DNA of 44,014 nt from an uncultured Balneolaceae bacterium (GTDB taxonomy: Bacteria > Bacteroidota > Rhodothermia > Balneolales > Balneolaceae). The notes beneath the pieces are model-generated. The model was not told where the DNA came from. It was given only the letters and a program-made list of their open reading frames with translations, and ran no database searches. Numbering within the stretch: the first letter of the stretch is position 1; each line of letters opens with the position of its first letter. Positions 26,818-36,737 of this stretch are shown here, one piece after another. The stretch is taken from NCBI GenBank assembly GCA_938091655.1, contig CALKOA010000031.1, positions 1-44,014 of the forward strand, in the 5' to 3' direction. Made by a program: the position numbers and the translations under genes.

Positions 26818-27312
26818 TTAGGCCTCATTAAGCTGAGATAAACTTCTACGTACTGTGATCATTTCAAGTAAGGCGAGGGCTGCTTCGGAACCTTTATTTC
26901 CTTTGTCCCCTACTCTATCTAAGGCCTGTTGAACATCGTCTGTTGTTAGCACTCCAAATGCAACAGGAGTTGAAAAACGAAGGTTTAGCTCCAATACCCC
27001 TTGATTTACTGCATCACATACATAGTCAAAGTGTGGAGTTCCCCCACGAATGACGACTCCTAGGGCTATGACACCCTCGTAGCGGTTGGTTTCCAATAGC
27101 CACTGTGCGGTTAATGGAATTTCGTAGCTACCCGGACAACGAACAATTGTAATGGAGTCTTTTTTTACTCCATTTGCTGTTAAGGTAGTGATAGCACCTT
27201 CTAACATGGCTTCCGTTATCATCGAATTCCACCTTGAAACCACAACTCCAACTGTTGCATCCTGTAATACTGTGCTTGTTGAAACCTCGTGAATTCCTTG
27301 TTTATTACTCAT
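26818..27312 (-). CDS. ribH: 6,7-dimethyl-8-ribityllumazine synthase
   Basis: The 164-residue lumazine synthase condenses 5-amino-6-ribitylaminouracil with dihydroxybutanone phosphate in riboflavin synthesis and normally forms a 60-mer or pentamer. Motifs: VVVSRWNSMITEAMLEGA, RCPGSYEIPLTAQWL, ALGVVIRGGTPHFDYVCDAV with catalytic H94, FGVLTTDDVQQALDR and KGSEAALALLEM. It lies 6 bp after the PHP-domain gene and shares its transcript. No other riboflavin gene is in the window. Confidence 0.96.
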   Translation of the reverse strand: MSNKQGIHEVSTSTVLQDATVGVVVSRWNSMITEAMLEGAITTLTANGVKKDSITIVRCPGSYEIPLTAQWLLETNRYEGVIALGVVIRGGTPHFDYVCDAVNQGVLELNLRFSTPVAFGVLTTDDVQQALDRVGDKGNKGSEAALALLEMITVRRSLSQLNEA

Positions 27313-27318
27313 GGCTTA

Positions 27319-28176
27319 TTATTTTTTGTTGGGTATTAAAGCTTTTCTTTGTGCAGTCATTGCCTTCATTTTAATCACATTATTATAAGAAGTGGCTACC
27401 GTGCCAATGGGGGTATACCCATAATCTGGATGCCCATGATAATCACTTCCACCTGTTTGAAGCATATGGTGTTGTTGGGCCCATTTAACAAAGTGATTAT
27501 GTTGTTGGTACGAATGACTTGGGTGGATACATTCAATCCCATCTATCCCTAAAATACGTATTTCTTCGAGCTCTTGTTGAGTGAATAATTTTCCAGGGTG
27601 AGCTAATATTACTGCGCCTCCAGCTCTCCGGACGAGTGCAATGAGAGTGTTGGTATCTAAAAAATAGGGTTGACGTGTTTCCTCATGAGCCGCTACTAAA
27701 TATCTTTGAAAAGCTTCTACATGATTAGATACATAGTTTTTTTCTACCAACACCCTTGCTAAATGTGGCCTGGCTAATGTGGCGTGCTTGGATATCGCTT
27801 GAACTTCCTGAATATTTATATCAATATGTTTTTTATTGAGCCAATCTATCATCGATTTCATTCGTCGTCTGCGCTGTACCGAACATTCGATTAAGTACTC
27901 TGATAATTCTTTGTGATGAGGATCAAAATAATAGCCTAAAAGATGAATATCTTTGTTGTTAAAGGAGGCCGTAAATTCTGCACCTGAAATTAATTCAATG
28001 GGTAATTGTTCTGACTTCAGTATTTCTTCTGCTTTCAAGTATCCTTTAATAGTATCATGATCGGTAATGGAAATGGCCTTTAACCCCTTAGCCACTGCTA
28101 GATTAAGAACCTCAAAAGGGCTAATTTTACCGTCAGAATAAGTGGTATGAATATGTAGATCGGCTTTCCCAGCCAT
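27319..28176 (-). CDS. PHP-domain phosphoesterase (RNase AM / nucleoside-bisphosphatase-like)
   Basis: A 285-residue PHP-family metal-dependent phosphoesterase. The metal-binding motifs are ADLHIHTTYSDG near the start, ITDHDTIKGY, ELISGAEFTA, VILAHPGK and SDYHGHPDYG near the C-terminus, the complete YciV-like set. Related enzymes remove 3'-phosphates from 3',5'-nucleoside bisphosphates or trim 5' ends of RNA. Whether it acts on pAp, RNA or another phosphate ester cannot be decided from sequence. It is separated by 3 bp from the S41 protease gene and by 6 bp from ribH. Confidence 0.85.
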   Translation of the reverse strand: MAGKADLHIHTTYSDGKISPFEVLNLAVAKGLKAISITDHDTIKGYLKAEEILKSEQLPIELISGAEFTASFNNKDIHLLGYYFDPHHKELSEYLIECSVQRRRRMKSMIDWLNKKHIDINIQEVQAISKHATLARPHLARVLVEKNYVSNHVEAFQRYLVAAHEETRQPYFLDTNTLIALVRRAGGAVILAHPGKLFTQQELEEIRILGIDGIECIHPSHSYQQHNHFVKWAQQHHMLQTGGSDYHGHPDYGYTPIGTVATSYNNVIKMKAMTAQRKALIPNKK

Positions 28177-28179
28177 GAA

Positions 28180-29913
28180 TTAATCAATAAATGAATGATA
28201 ATCTTGCAAGTCGTCCAACAGTTGTATTCCCGCCATAACCGCTGGATCGAAGGCTAAGCTAGCTGTTTTCCAGGCTTGATTTCCTTGATAAAATCGGATT
28301 AATTCCAAACCCAAAACCATCTCAATTTCTTTGGTTTTTTCACTGAAGTTGGATTTTGCCAATGTAGAAATCTGATCGTTTATTCGTTGTAAAGACTCAT
28401 CTGTATTGGCATTTAAAGCGCTACTATTTTGTAAAGAATAAGCCAATGAGTCCGTTAGTGACAACATGTCATTCCATATCTGCAAACGAGTAGGATCAAA
28501 ATTTTCCATGAATCGATTGGTCATAATGTGAATAAGCTCATCATCAATCGTGGCAGTCAAGGGTAGCTCAATTTGCTGAATAAAATCGCTTACCAAACCC
28601 AAACGAAGCAGCTCCGACTGGAACGGACTCAGTAATTCCGTAGGAACCTTGAGATCGGGTTCAATGCCCATTCCTCCTCGTACTATTCTTCCATTTAGGG
28701 TCTTATATTCGGTATCATCCCCTCGTTGTAGGACACTATTATTGGTATCGTGAGTGTATTCAAGACTCTGAATACTTCTTCCAGAAGGAATATAGTACCT
28801 TGAGATGGTGTATTTCATAGAGTTGTTGAATGGTAAGGGTTTGACTATTTGAACCAAGCCTTTTCCAAAACTTTGTTCTCCTAACACAATTCCTCTGTCT
28901 AAATCCTGCACCACCCCTGATAAAATTTCACTTGCGCGAGCACTCCCTTGGTTAATTAGTATAACCAGAGGTCCGGTGTATCCAGCGTCTTCACGTGTTA
29001 TGTATCGCGTGTTATATTCTTCTAACCGACCTACCGTTTCAACCACGGGGATGTCTGCATTGACCAGAAAGTCTAACATCTGTACCGACTCTTGTAATAA
29101 TCCACCAGGGTTTCCTCTTAAATCTAGGATTACTCCTTGAAGCTCAGATTCCTGCCTAATAGCCTGTAAAACATGCCTAAATTCCTTATTTACCCCTTGT
29201 CCAAATTCGTTTATTTGGAGATAGGCTACACCCTGTTTAGGCTCATTTTTGGTGGAGTCCTTAGATTCTAATTCCTGGGTATCGGTATTTAACTCAACGA
29301 CTGGTTTCCCGCTTGGATCAAGTAAGGCTGCATAACCCAGGCTCTTTGGCTCAAAGTTAGCACGAAAAAGTTGCAGTTGATCCACCGTAGCGTTTGGAGT
29401 TTTAATGGTGACGGTGACCTTCGAACCCGTTTCGCCCATCAACAAGCTTTCTATTTCCTCGGGCTCAAGGTTTTCAGTAGACAATCCATCAACCGATTGG
29501 ATAGCATCTCCGATGCGTATACCTGCTCTTTGGGCTGGGCTACCGTCGATCACACGTACCACAATAGCTCTATTTTCTTTTTTATCGACCTGAATACCTA
29601 TACCAGAAAAGTTACTTCGACTTAGTATTTCCGCCTGTTCATTACTACTTACGTCGAAATAATTGGTATAAGGGTCAAGGCTTTCAAACATCGCATTAAG
29701 CCCTACTCCCATAAGTGCTAGTGGATCTATATCGTCAACATACTCGAGTACAATTAAGCTAAATGCTTCGGAAAATATGTCTAAACTCTGTTTAATCCGG
29801 AAATAAAGATCTTTTTGTTGATAGGCTACTGAGGAAATCCCTAGGAGGACGAGAAGTCCAATAAGTAGCTTTTTTCGCCCATTTTGTCGAAAATTAAGGG
29901 GCTGATTGACCAT
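28180..29913 (-). CDS. C-terminal processing peptidase, S41 family
   Basis: A 577-residue CtpA/Prc-type protease, membrane-anchored by one N-terminal segment (KLLIGLLVLLGISSVAY, about 14-31). A PDZ domain spans about 90-170 (GIGIQVDKKENRAIVVRVIDGSPAQRAGIRIGDAIQSV); the protease core has GVILDLRGNPGGLL, the catalytic Ser in NQGSARASEI and the catalytic Lys in EQSFGKGLVQ. It trims or degrades periplasmic proteins. A C-terminal extension (about 440-577) is helical and of unknown role. It sits 2 bp after the LysM transglycosylase gene, consistent with envelope maintenance. Confidence 0.93.
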   Translation of the reverse strand: MVNQPLNFRQNGRKKLLIGLLVLLGISSVAYQQKDLYFRIKQSLDIFSEAFSLIVLEYVDDIDPLALMGVGLNAMFESLDPYTNYFDVSSNEQAEILSRSNFSGIGIQVDKKENRAIVVRVIDGSPAQRAGIRIGDAIQSVDGLSTENLEPEEIESLLMGETGSKVTVTIKTPNATVDQLQLFRANFEPKSLGYAALLDPSGKPVVELNTDTQELESKDSTKNEPKQGVAYLQINEFGQGVNKEFRHVLQAIRQESELQGVILDLRGNPGGLLQESVQMLDFLVNADIPVVETVGRLEEYNTRYITREDAGYTGPLVILINQGSARASEILSGVVQDLDRGIVLGEQSFGKGLVQIVKPLPFNNSMKYTISRYYIPSGRSIQSLEYTHDTNNSVLQRGDDTEYKTLNGRIVRGGMGIEPDLKVPTELLSPFQSELLRLGLVSDFIQQIELPLTATIDDELIHIMTNRFMENFDPTRLQIWNDMLSLTDSLAYSLQNSSALNANTDESLQRINDQISTLAKSNFSEKTKEIEMVLGLELIRFYQGNQAWKTASLAFDPAVMAGIQLLDDLQDYHSFID

Positions 29914-29915
29914 TA

Positions 29916-32000
29916 CTATCGGACCTTAAGTACTTGTCCAACATAAATAGTGGATCCGGATATCGCATTTAGCTCCCTCAATTGTGAAGTGGATATGCCA
30001 AAACTACGAGCAATAGCTGTCAAGGTATCGTTTCGTTTAACCACGTAGGTAGAGGTGTCTTGTTCACCAAATATGTTTTCGCCCCCTCTTTGTCGACGTT
30101 CTAAATCTTGTTTGTCGTTAAAACTGAGACTGTTTAACGCTTTATAATGTTCTTCCCGATTTTTTGGCACATATAATGTTAGATTTTGACCTACCCGAAT
30201 GGTATTCCCAATTCCGTTCCAAATTCTTATTTCCGATGCGCGCACATCATGCCACTCGGCGATATGGCCTATGGTGTCTCCTGTTTTTACTCTATATAAT
30301 AATTTAATAGAGTTGGCCGGGACCGAACTACTTGAAGAGCTAGAACGAGTAGTAACTGTTCCACTTTGTTGATTGGTGGGACGATTTACGGATAATTGGT
30401 TCACCGATCCTGCTGGAAGTGGTACTGCAATGACTTGACCAGGGTATATGATATTGGATAGGTTATCATTACTTGCATAGATGCCACTTACGCTCGTTCC
30501 ATACCTACGCGCTATCAATCCAATGGATTCGCCACTTTGAACAGTATGCATGGTGATACTTTGGTTTTGACTTTCTCGAGGTAAACTATCATAAATAGCT
30601 AATAAGTCATTCGCCTTGCCAACAGGCACTTTCAATGCATATTTCGAGCCTGGAGGGGTTGCCCAACGCAACAGTTCTGGATTATATTCTTTTAGTGTTT
30701 CCGTGGATATAGCCATGGCTTCTGCCAGTATTTCTAATGACATAAGTCCATCAACCTCGACTGTCTCATAGGAATATGGCTCTTGGTCATAGTTAGTTTG
30801 AAAACCAAATTCTTCAGGACTCAGATTAATCATGGTTGTGGCGATAAAACCAGGTACATACCCTCTGGTCTCTCGAGGTAAGAAAGGATAGGCAGCCCAA
30901 TAATCCTTTACACCACCTGCACGGTTTATGGCTCTATTTAATCCACGTGGGCTGATATTATAATTAGCCATGGCTAAATGCCAATCCCCCCAAACATTGT
31001 ACAGGTCTTTTAAATGTCGTGCTGCTGCTCTGGTAGCTTTTTCAGGATCTCTTCGCTCATCGACCCACCAATTAATTTCAATCCCATATACTCGTGCAGT
31101 GGCCGCTATAAATTGCCACATTCCCACAGCAGACGCCCAACTCTTAGCTGTAGGATTTAACCCACTTTCAATGAAAGCTAAATAAACCAATTCTTCGGGC
31201 ATTCCCTCCTCCCGAAAAATATCTAACATCATAGGCTTAAACACCTCTGCCCTTTCTCTCCATTTTTCCATCACATCTGGCCTTCTCAACGTGTAGTAAA
31301 CAAGGTGTCGGTTTACTTGTGCATTTTGTACTAACGGCACCGTTGTTTTGAATATTTCGGTATCTTTTGGAAAGTTAAAGTCCTCAGCCAAAGTGTTTTC
31401 ATCTTCTAGAAATTCTTCTTGGATGGCAAAAATTTCGCCCTGCGCTTGTTCTTCTTCGCTAATCCCGTAAAAATTTCGATACTCTGCAACCACCGCCCTT
31501 GAAAGTTGAGCAAACCGTGCATTACTTCTCATTTCTGGGTACTCATCTAACAAATCCTGTGAAGCTGTCAATGATTCATTGATTAAATGTTCTGCTTCTA
31601 CTGGTTCATTGTTTACTTGTGCTTTTAGAGCCTGTACATGAGTCCCATAAATATTAGCAATACGAAGCATCATATCTCGCTCAAAACTGTCCAGTGTTAG
31701 CTCTACTGGAATCAATTCAGTTGTATCACCAGCTGCAATGTCTGTAGTTGACGAAGACCAAGCCTGCATGGGATTGTTATACGGGAGGTACTTGGTTTTT
31801 ATCTCTTGGTATTCTACAGTAGGCGGAGCCTCTTGAGCATGAACGATGGATGTGTTACCCCATGAAAGTGAGATCAATAAGACTAAGGTCGCCATTGGGT
31901 ACGCTATATATGCCGGCAGGTGAAAAATAGATTTCAGGAAGCTATTTGTGCCTATTGAACGTGTATCTGGTGAATCTGTACCTGTAGGATGTAGGTGCAT
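29916..32000 (-). CDS. MltD-like lytic murein transglycosylase with three LysM domains
   Basis: A 694-residue envelope protein. A hydrophobic signal or anchor lies at about residues 33-55 (AYPMATLVLLISLSWG). The SLT-family domain holds the catalytic Glu in LAFIESGLNPTAKSWASAVGMWQFI and the matching YNISPRGLNRAINRAGG. Three LysM peptidoglycan-binding modules follow (HTVQSGESIGLIARRYG; YRVKTGDTIGHIAEWHD; YVVKRNDTLTAIARSFG), with a Ser-rich linker before the second. It cleaves glycan strands to allow wall remodelling. I use ATG 32000; a longer frame begins at TTG 32069, overlapping the nadE stop as TTGA, and cannot be excluded. Confidence 0.92.
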   Translation of the reverse strand: MHLHPTGTDSPDTRSIGTNSFLKSIFHLPAYIAYPMATLVLLISLSWGNTSIVHAQEAPPTVEYQEIKTKYLPYNNPMQAWSSSTTDIAAGDTTELIPVELTLDSFERDMMLRIANIYGTHVQALKAQVNNEPVEAEHLINESLTASQDLLDEYPEMRSNARFAQLSRAVVAEYRNFYGISEEEQAQGEIFAIQEEFLEDENTLAEDFNFPKDTEIFKTTVPLVQNAQVNRHLVYYTLRRPDVMEKWRERAEVFKPMMLDIFREEGMPEELVYLAFIESGLNPTAKSWASAVGMWQFIAATARVYGIEINWWVDERRDPEKATRAAARHLKDLYNVWGDWHLAMANYNISPRGLNRAINRAGGVKDYWAAYPFLPRETRGYVPGFIATTMINLSPEEFGFQTNYDQEPYSYETVEVDGLMSLEILAEAMAISTETLKEYNPELLRWATPPGSKYALKVPVGKANDLLAIYDSLPRESQNQSITMHTVQSGESIGLIARRYGTSVSGIYASNDNLSNIIYPGQVIAVPLPAGSVNQLSVNRPTNQQSGTVTTRSSSSSSSVPANSIKLLYRVKTGDTIGHIAEWHDVRASEIRIWNGIGNTIRVGQNLTLYVPKNREEHYKALNSLSFNDKQDLERRQRGGENIFGEQDTSTYVVKRNDTLTAIARSFGISTSQLRELNAISGSTIYVGQVLKVR

Positions 32001-32065
32001 AATGAGGAAATGATTAGATAATAGGCTAAAAAGGGATATTTTCTTTGAATAATATACTAAAAATC

Positions 32066-33832
32066 TCAAAAAGGACGACCCAATCTAAAGCCCGTCCATT
32101 GCTGCACTAATGGACGCCTTCGCCCAACACCAAAAGCCACATCTGAAACCTTTAATCCAGGTGCCGATTGATACCGCTTAAACTCATTTAGATCTACTTT
32201 TTTGAGAATTTCTTGCACCATACTCGGCTCAAAACCCATTTCAACAAGCTCAGACAATTCTTTAGCCTGTTCAATGTATCCCTTTAAAATCGCGTCTAAT
32301 ATGATATAATCAGGTAAACTATCGGAATCTTTTTGATCGGGACGTAATTCTGCTGAAGGCGCTTTGGTCAGAATCGCGTGTGGTATAACTTCTCGATTGT
32401 AATAGTACTCATTCATCCACTTAGCCAATGCATACACTTCGGACTTGTACAAATCCGAAATAACCCCCAATGCCCCGTTCATATCACCATATAGTGTGCA
32501 GTACCCAACGGCATATTCGGATTTGTTGCCTGTATTTAATACTACTGCTCCAAATTTATTAGCCCACGCCATTAAAATAGATCCTCTGAGCCTACTTTGA
32601 ATATTTTCCTCGGCAAGACCAAATTCCGTACCCTGAAAATATTCCGCAATACTACGGTCGAAGGCATTTAACATGTCATTAATGGGAATCTGATGACACT
32701 CTATACCCAAGGACGCCGCAAGTTGCATTGAATCGGCTACACTACCACTCGATGAATATTTAGATGGCATAGTTACGCCGACAACCGCATCAGCCCCTAA
32801 TGCTTCTACAGCTAATGCAGTCACTAAAGCAGAGTCTATCCCTCCACTAAGGCCCAGACATACCTTCATTGGTAGCTCACTTTTGACAATATAGTCACGT
32901 ATCCCTAAGGTTAACGCTTCAAAAATGAAGGCCTCCTCCGACTTTGCTGCCCCACTGCTACTTTGTAAAGTATTTATGCCTGGTCGATCCGTTTCTGTTT
33001 GATGTGTTTCAAGCCGAGGGCTTCGATCTTTATTAGACTCCATTTGCAGATGTTTAATATGAACCCCTTCACTATTTCTAATGCACTCCACATCAATTAA
33101 GGCTTCCTGAAATCGAGTGGCTCGATTGATTTCATTGCCCAAAGCATCTATAGCTAGGGAATCTCCATCAAAAATAAGTTCGGTTTGCGCCCCTACCTGA
33201 TTTACATATAACAATGGGGATTGATATTCTTTGCAACGTCTAGCTAACATATCAGCACGCTCATTTATTTTTCCACGTGTAAATGGAGATGCCGATATGT
33301 TTACCATGATCTCCGCCCCCTGTTGATGTAACTGCTCCAAAGGATTGACATGATAGCGCATATAGGAATTTTCATTCTGCCAGATATCTTCACACACACT
33401 TACACCCCACTTAATCCCGAATAATTCTATGGGTTCAACTGAGGAAGCTGGTTCGAAATACCGCATATCATCAAATACATCATAATTAGGCAGAAGTGAC
33501 TTGTGTTGAATGCCAATTAATGTGCGATTTAACACTACATAGGCTGAGTTATAACAAGGTCTTCCTTGTTGGTCATTCGGGCTAATACTACCAAATATAA
33601 GGGCCATGTCAGAACTTTGATCAATGATCGTTTCATTTGCCTGGTATATAGTCTCCCTAAACTCAGGTAGATTCAATAGATCCATAGGTGGATATCCACA
33701 AACGGCTAATTCAGGAAAAATTAACAGTTCTACGCCTTGTTCACGGGCACGCTCTATTTCTCTAAAAATACGGCTTGTATTTCCTTGAATATCACCTACG
33801 GTGGGATTCATCTGGGCTAATCTAACACGCAT
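32066..33832 (-). CDS. nadE: glutamine-dependent NAD+ synthase
   Basis: A 588-residue two-domain enzyme. The N-terminal nitrilase-fold glutaminase shows the Glu-Lys-Cys triad E41 (FPELAVCGYPP), K111 (QHKSLLPNYDVFDD) and C147 (VSVCEDIW). The C-terminal synthetase domain has the PP-loop CLGLSGGIDSALV at about 320-332, TGNKSEYAVGYCTLYGDMNGAL, and the deamido-NAD site KAPSAELRPDQKDSDSLPDY. It makes NAD+ from deamido-NAD+ using glutamine and ATP. Its end lies at or next to the transglycosylase gene start, so the genes are probably co-transcribed; it may lead this operon. Confidence 0.96.
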   Translation of the reverse strand: MRVRLAQMNPTVGDIQGNTSRIFREIERAREQGVELLIFPELAVCGYPPMDLLNLPEFRETIYQANETIIDQSSDMALIFGSISPNDQQGRPCYNSAYVVLNRTLIGIQHKSLLPNYDVFDDMRYFEPASSVEPIELFGIKWGVSVCEDIWQNENSYMRYHVNPLEQLHQQGAEIMVNISASPFTRGKINERADMLARRCKEYQSPLLYVNQVGAQTELIFDGDSLAIDALGNEINRATRFQEALIDVECIRNSEGVHIKHLQMESNKDRSPRLETHQTETDRPGINTLQSSSGAAKSEEAFIFEALTLGIRDYIVKSELPMKVCLGLSGGIDSALVTALAVEALGADAVVGVTMPSKYSSSGSVADSMQLAASLGIECHQIPINDMLNAFDRSIAEYFQGTEFGLAEENIQSRLRGSILMAWANKFGAVVLNTGNKSEYAVGYCTLYGDMNGALGVISDLYKSEVYALAKWMNEYYYNREVIPHAILTKAPSAELRPDQKDSDSLPDYIILDAILKGYIEQAKELSELVEMGFEPSMVQEILKKVDLNEFKRYQSAPGLKVSDVAFGVGRRRPLVQQWTGFRLGRPF

Positions 33833-33886
33833 ATATACTAGATCATGAATTTGGACAGTTTCGCTATTGGATCCATCGAATCTACT

Positions 33887-36496
33887 CTATTTAACCAATA
33901 ACATAGATCGGCTTTGCAACTGATCATTGACTCGTAATGTATAAAAGTACACCCCTGAAGCCCAATTTTCTGCATTAATTTGGTGTTGATAGCTACCGGC
34001 AACTTTTTGCCCAAATTCTATTCTTGAGAGTTCTCGACCCATGATATCTACCACTCGAAACTCCACATTAGCTGGAGTTTGTAATTCAAAACTAATAGTT
34101 GTATTGGGATTAAAAGGGTTTGGGTAATTGGGGTGCAAAATAAAACCCATTTCCTTTTTATTGAGCTGAGATTCGGCTTCAATATTGGTTGGGGTTCCAT
34201 ATTGAAATCGTGTCCATACGGGATAATGGTCCGAAGTTTCACTTAAATAGTTACCTATATAATTGGGATTCTCCACACGCTGGGTTCCTGCTAACCACTC
34301 GTCCTCTAGCTCTGAACTAATAAGAATATGATCGAGCATGGAAAATCGTGAGTACGATGTGTACCCATTTTGTTCAAGTATTTTGGTAATGATGGTGTAT
34401 TCAGAATCATCATCAAAATTTTTATAAGGCGAAGCTAGATTATTATAAGTGGATTGTAATATTTCGTCATTAAAATCACCCAAGACCATTACGTTAGCAC
34501 TTCTGCGTTGATTATCAAGAAATACTTTTAACTGCCTTGAAGCATTTATTCGTTGATTGTAATCACTTTCTTCCCCAAATGCTTTGGCATGTAAGTTATA
34601 GATATACATTTCCCTAGTTTCCCCATTTATCGTAGCATCGATGAATAATTCCAAGGGGAATCTACCGGCAGCCCAATCGGAGTAATTCATCCCGCTGGAA
34701 ATTAAGCTACTCTGATATACTTTGATGGTTTCGTCTTTATATATGTACGCGGTACGCTGAGTTTGGTCGAATGTAGCCATTATCCCACTAAAACCCTCTA
34801 AGCTTGAAACCAAACTCTCAAATAGAATTGTATTCGATATTTCCTGTAAGCCATAAAGATCGGCATCTATTGTTTCAATTAGTGTTTTGACATTCTGCAT
34901 CTGGAGATTATCATCCTCCGGACCATTAGAAGGATCTCCAAACCACTCAATATTCCATGTTACCACATCGAGTGTATGATTCATGGGAATGGAATCACTT
35001 GGAAAACTAACGGCTTCTACACTTAAGTCGGAGGTGAATCTAGGCAATATCTGATAAATTCCTGCAAACTGCCCTACTACTCCAATCATTTGTATTCGCT
35101 CAGATGGACTCATAGCACCTACTAGCTCACTATCGTTATCGACTCGCATCTCAGAAGATGCTGTTGGGTCTGAAATGGTATAATTGGTATTTCCTTGAAA
35201 GGCCCCTTGATGTTCAATCATCGCATTAGGTATGCTCACGAGTTGCGCTTCTAAGCTTCCAGCATTTACCTGAGCTAAGCTGACCAACTTAGGTTCAGGT
35301 ACCCTAGGCTCAACGTCCAAAATTTCAAAATTAATTGCATTATCCGTATCGGTGGCAGAAATCTGCAATAAAAAATCCGAATCCTCGCCAGCGATTGGAC
35401 GAAATACATTCAGGGGACCTTCAACTACAATAGAATCTCCAATTACGGCAGACGCATGTAAGGGTTCATGATACACCGCTATTCCAGCGGTTTTGTCTTG
35501 AAGGTACAATGGCCCTCCAAATTCGTTAGCTACTGTGACGCGCCCTGCAACTCGTACTCTTGTTCCTAAACTCAAGGCTCTCGCATCCGAGATAGTCAAC
35601 ACATCATCTGATCCAAAAGCTTGTGCTCTAAGCGGTATAGTGAGGGTCATTTGATTGGGATCATTACTACTTACGGTAAGTTCACCTAAAAAATCGCCCA
35701 CACTGGTTGGATTAAAATTCACCCTAAGCTCAGTAGTAGCTTTGAATGCTAAACTGCTGTCTTTCAAAGCATCTATCGAATAACCTACACCCATAACATT
35801 AACCGACTCAATCGTTAAGGTAGGTGTGCCTAAATTGGTTAGCCGAAGTGGAATGGACTTACTACCGCCCTCCACTGTCGGTTCAAAAGTTATTCCATTT
35901 TCTGCGGTAAGTATACTCCCATTTGCGGTAGCTTGGATAGTTTGAGTCTCACTTGCCTCTATAAAATCGGTGATAGCTACATCATCCAGGTTAATGCGTC
36001 CGTCACCAGACTGAATCCAACGAAATCGAATAGGCCCAGAAACCCCTACTTCAATCTCAAACAATTCTAAATCCGTACCCGGTGAAACGGGTTCACCTAC
36101 CGAAGTCCAAGACCCACCTTGATCAGTTGAGTATGCAACTTGCAACGAGTTTCCGGTGTTTGACCCATAGTTTGCACTAACAAAACTAACTACATCCGCT
36201 CCGTCATTCTTATCAAAAAGCATGGTAATTGAGCCCGACTTACCATTTCTGCGATCCATTCGAACTCCTTGTGAACCGTTGAATTTATCGTTACCCAAAC
36301 TTCCTAATAAAGCGTCATTAAAGTACCAAGTCCCAGAAGCTAAATCCACATTAGCACCCGTATAGGAAGCCTTTTCTCCGTCCTCGAAATCTTCAGTTAA
36401 CTGCGCACGCAATGGGGAAACAAATACAAGTAGCAATACGGCCAAAGCTGTGACTCGCAAACTGAATGCGGCGCGAATACTTGGAGATAAAATCAT
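33887..36496 (-). CDS. secreted endonuclease/exonuclease/phosphatase with T9SS sorting domain
   Basis: An 869-residue exported protein. I prefer ATG 36496, which has an AAAGGA ribosome site just upstream and starts directly before a signal peptide (FSLRVTALAVLLLVFVSPLRAQ); an upstream ATG at 36568 would add 24 residues. Residues about 30-180 form a jelly-roll-like adhesion or hydrolase-associated domain, about 200-290 an Ig-like choice-anchor domain (SVNVMGVGYSIDALKDSSLAF), and about 295-485 two OB-like DUF5689-type units (RVAGRVTVANEFGGPLYLQDKTAG). The EEP nuclease core (about 505-765) holds VVTWNIEWFG, ADLYGLQEI, YNLHAKAFG, VLGDFNDEI and ETSDHYPVW, the full catalytic set. The C-terminus is the YPNPFNPNTTISF sorting domain. 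Likely an extracellular nuclease feeding nutrients or phosphate; EEP members also include lipid phosphatases. Confidence 0.9.
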   Translation of the reverse strand: MILSPSIRAAFSLRVTALAVLLLVFVSPLRAQLTEDFEDGEKASYTGANVDLASGTWYFNDALLGSLGNDKFNGSQGVRMDRRNGKSGSITMLFDKNDGADVVSFVSANYGSNTGNSLQVAYSTDQGGSWTSVGEPVSPGTDLELFEIEVGVSGPIRFRWIQSGDGRINLDDVAITDFIEASETQTIQATANGSILTAENGITFEPTVEGGSKSIPLRLTNLGTPTLTIESVNVMGVGYSIDALKDSSLAFKATTELRVNFNPTSVGDFLGELTVSSNDPNQMTLTIPLRAQAFGSDDVLTISDARALSLGTRVRVAGRVTVANEFGGPLYLQDKTAGIAVYHEPLHASAVIGDSIVVEGPLNVFRPIAGEDSDFLLQISATDTDNAINFEILDVEPRVPEPKLVSLAQVNAGSLEAQLVSIPNAMIEHQGAFQGNTNYTISDPTASSEMRVDNDSELVGAMSPSERIQMIGVVGQFAGIYQILPRFTSDLSVEAVSFPSDSIPMNHTLDVVTWNIEWFGDPSNGPEDDNLQMQNVKTLIETIDADLYGLQEISNTILFESLVSSLEGFSGIMATFDQTQRTAYIYKDETIKVYQSSLISSGMNYSDWAAGRFPLELFIDATINGETREMYIYNLHAKAFGEESDYNQRINASRQLKVFLDNQRRSANVMVLGDFNDEILQSTYNNLASPYKNFDDDSEYTIITKILEQNGYTSYSRFSMLDHILISSELEDEWLAGTQRVENPNYIGNYLSETSDHYPVWTRFQYGTPTNIEAESQLNKKEMGFILHPNYPNPFNPNTTISFELQTPANVEFRVVDIMGRELSRIEFGQKVAGSYQHQINAENWASGVYFYTLRVNDQLQSRSMLLVK

Positions 36497-36588
36497 AGTG
36501 TCCTTTAGTTTTTTTAAGTATGAGGTAATATACGGAGAAAGCCTTGCTAAAACTGCAAAAACCATCACTGAATTCGTTCCTAATATTA

Positions 36589-36706
36589 GGTTAAGAAATC
36601 GTAAAAATGCTCAATATTGGTAATCCTATGGTAATAATAGCAGGTGTTTCTTAACCATAAGGTTAAGCCAATTTTACCCCCTAGTAAACTTAGAGTAAGA
36701 TTATGC
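36589..36706. promoter_or_regulatory. candidate Pho-box-like repeat array between two secreted phosphoesterase genes
   Basis: The spacer between the divergent nuclease and nucleotidase genes holds CTTAACC (36650-36656) and GGTTAAG (36661-36667) as a perfect inverted repeat with a 4-nt gap, plus a further GGTTAAG at 36589-36595. On the plus strand TTA/TAA-type half-sites occur at 36651, 36663, 36674, 36685 and 36696, a spacing of 12 then 11, 11 and 11 bp. PhoB/PhoP-type response regulators bind direct repeats about 11 bp apart, and cyanobacterial Pho boxes are CTTAACC-like. Pho control is an inference; AT-rich chance spacing is the alternative. Confidence 0.4.
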
Positions 36707-36737
36707 TGATACTTTAATATCAATAAAAATCACACTT

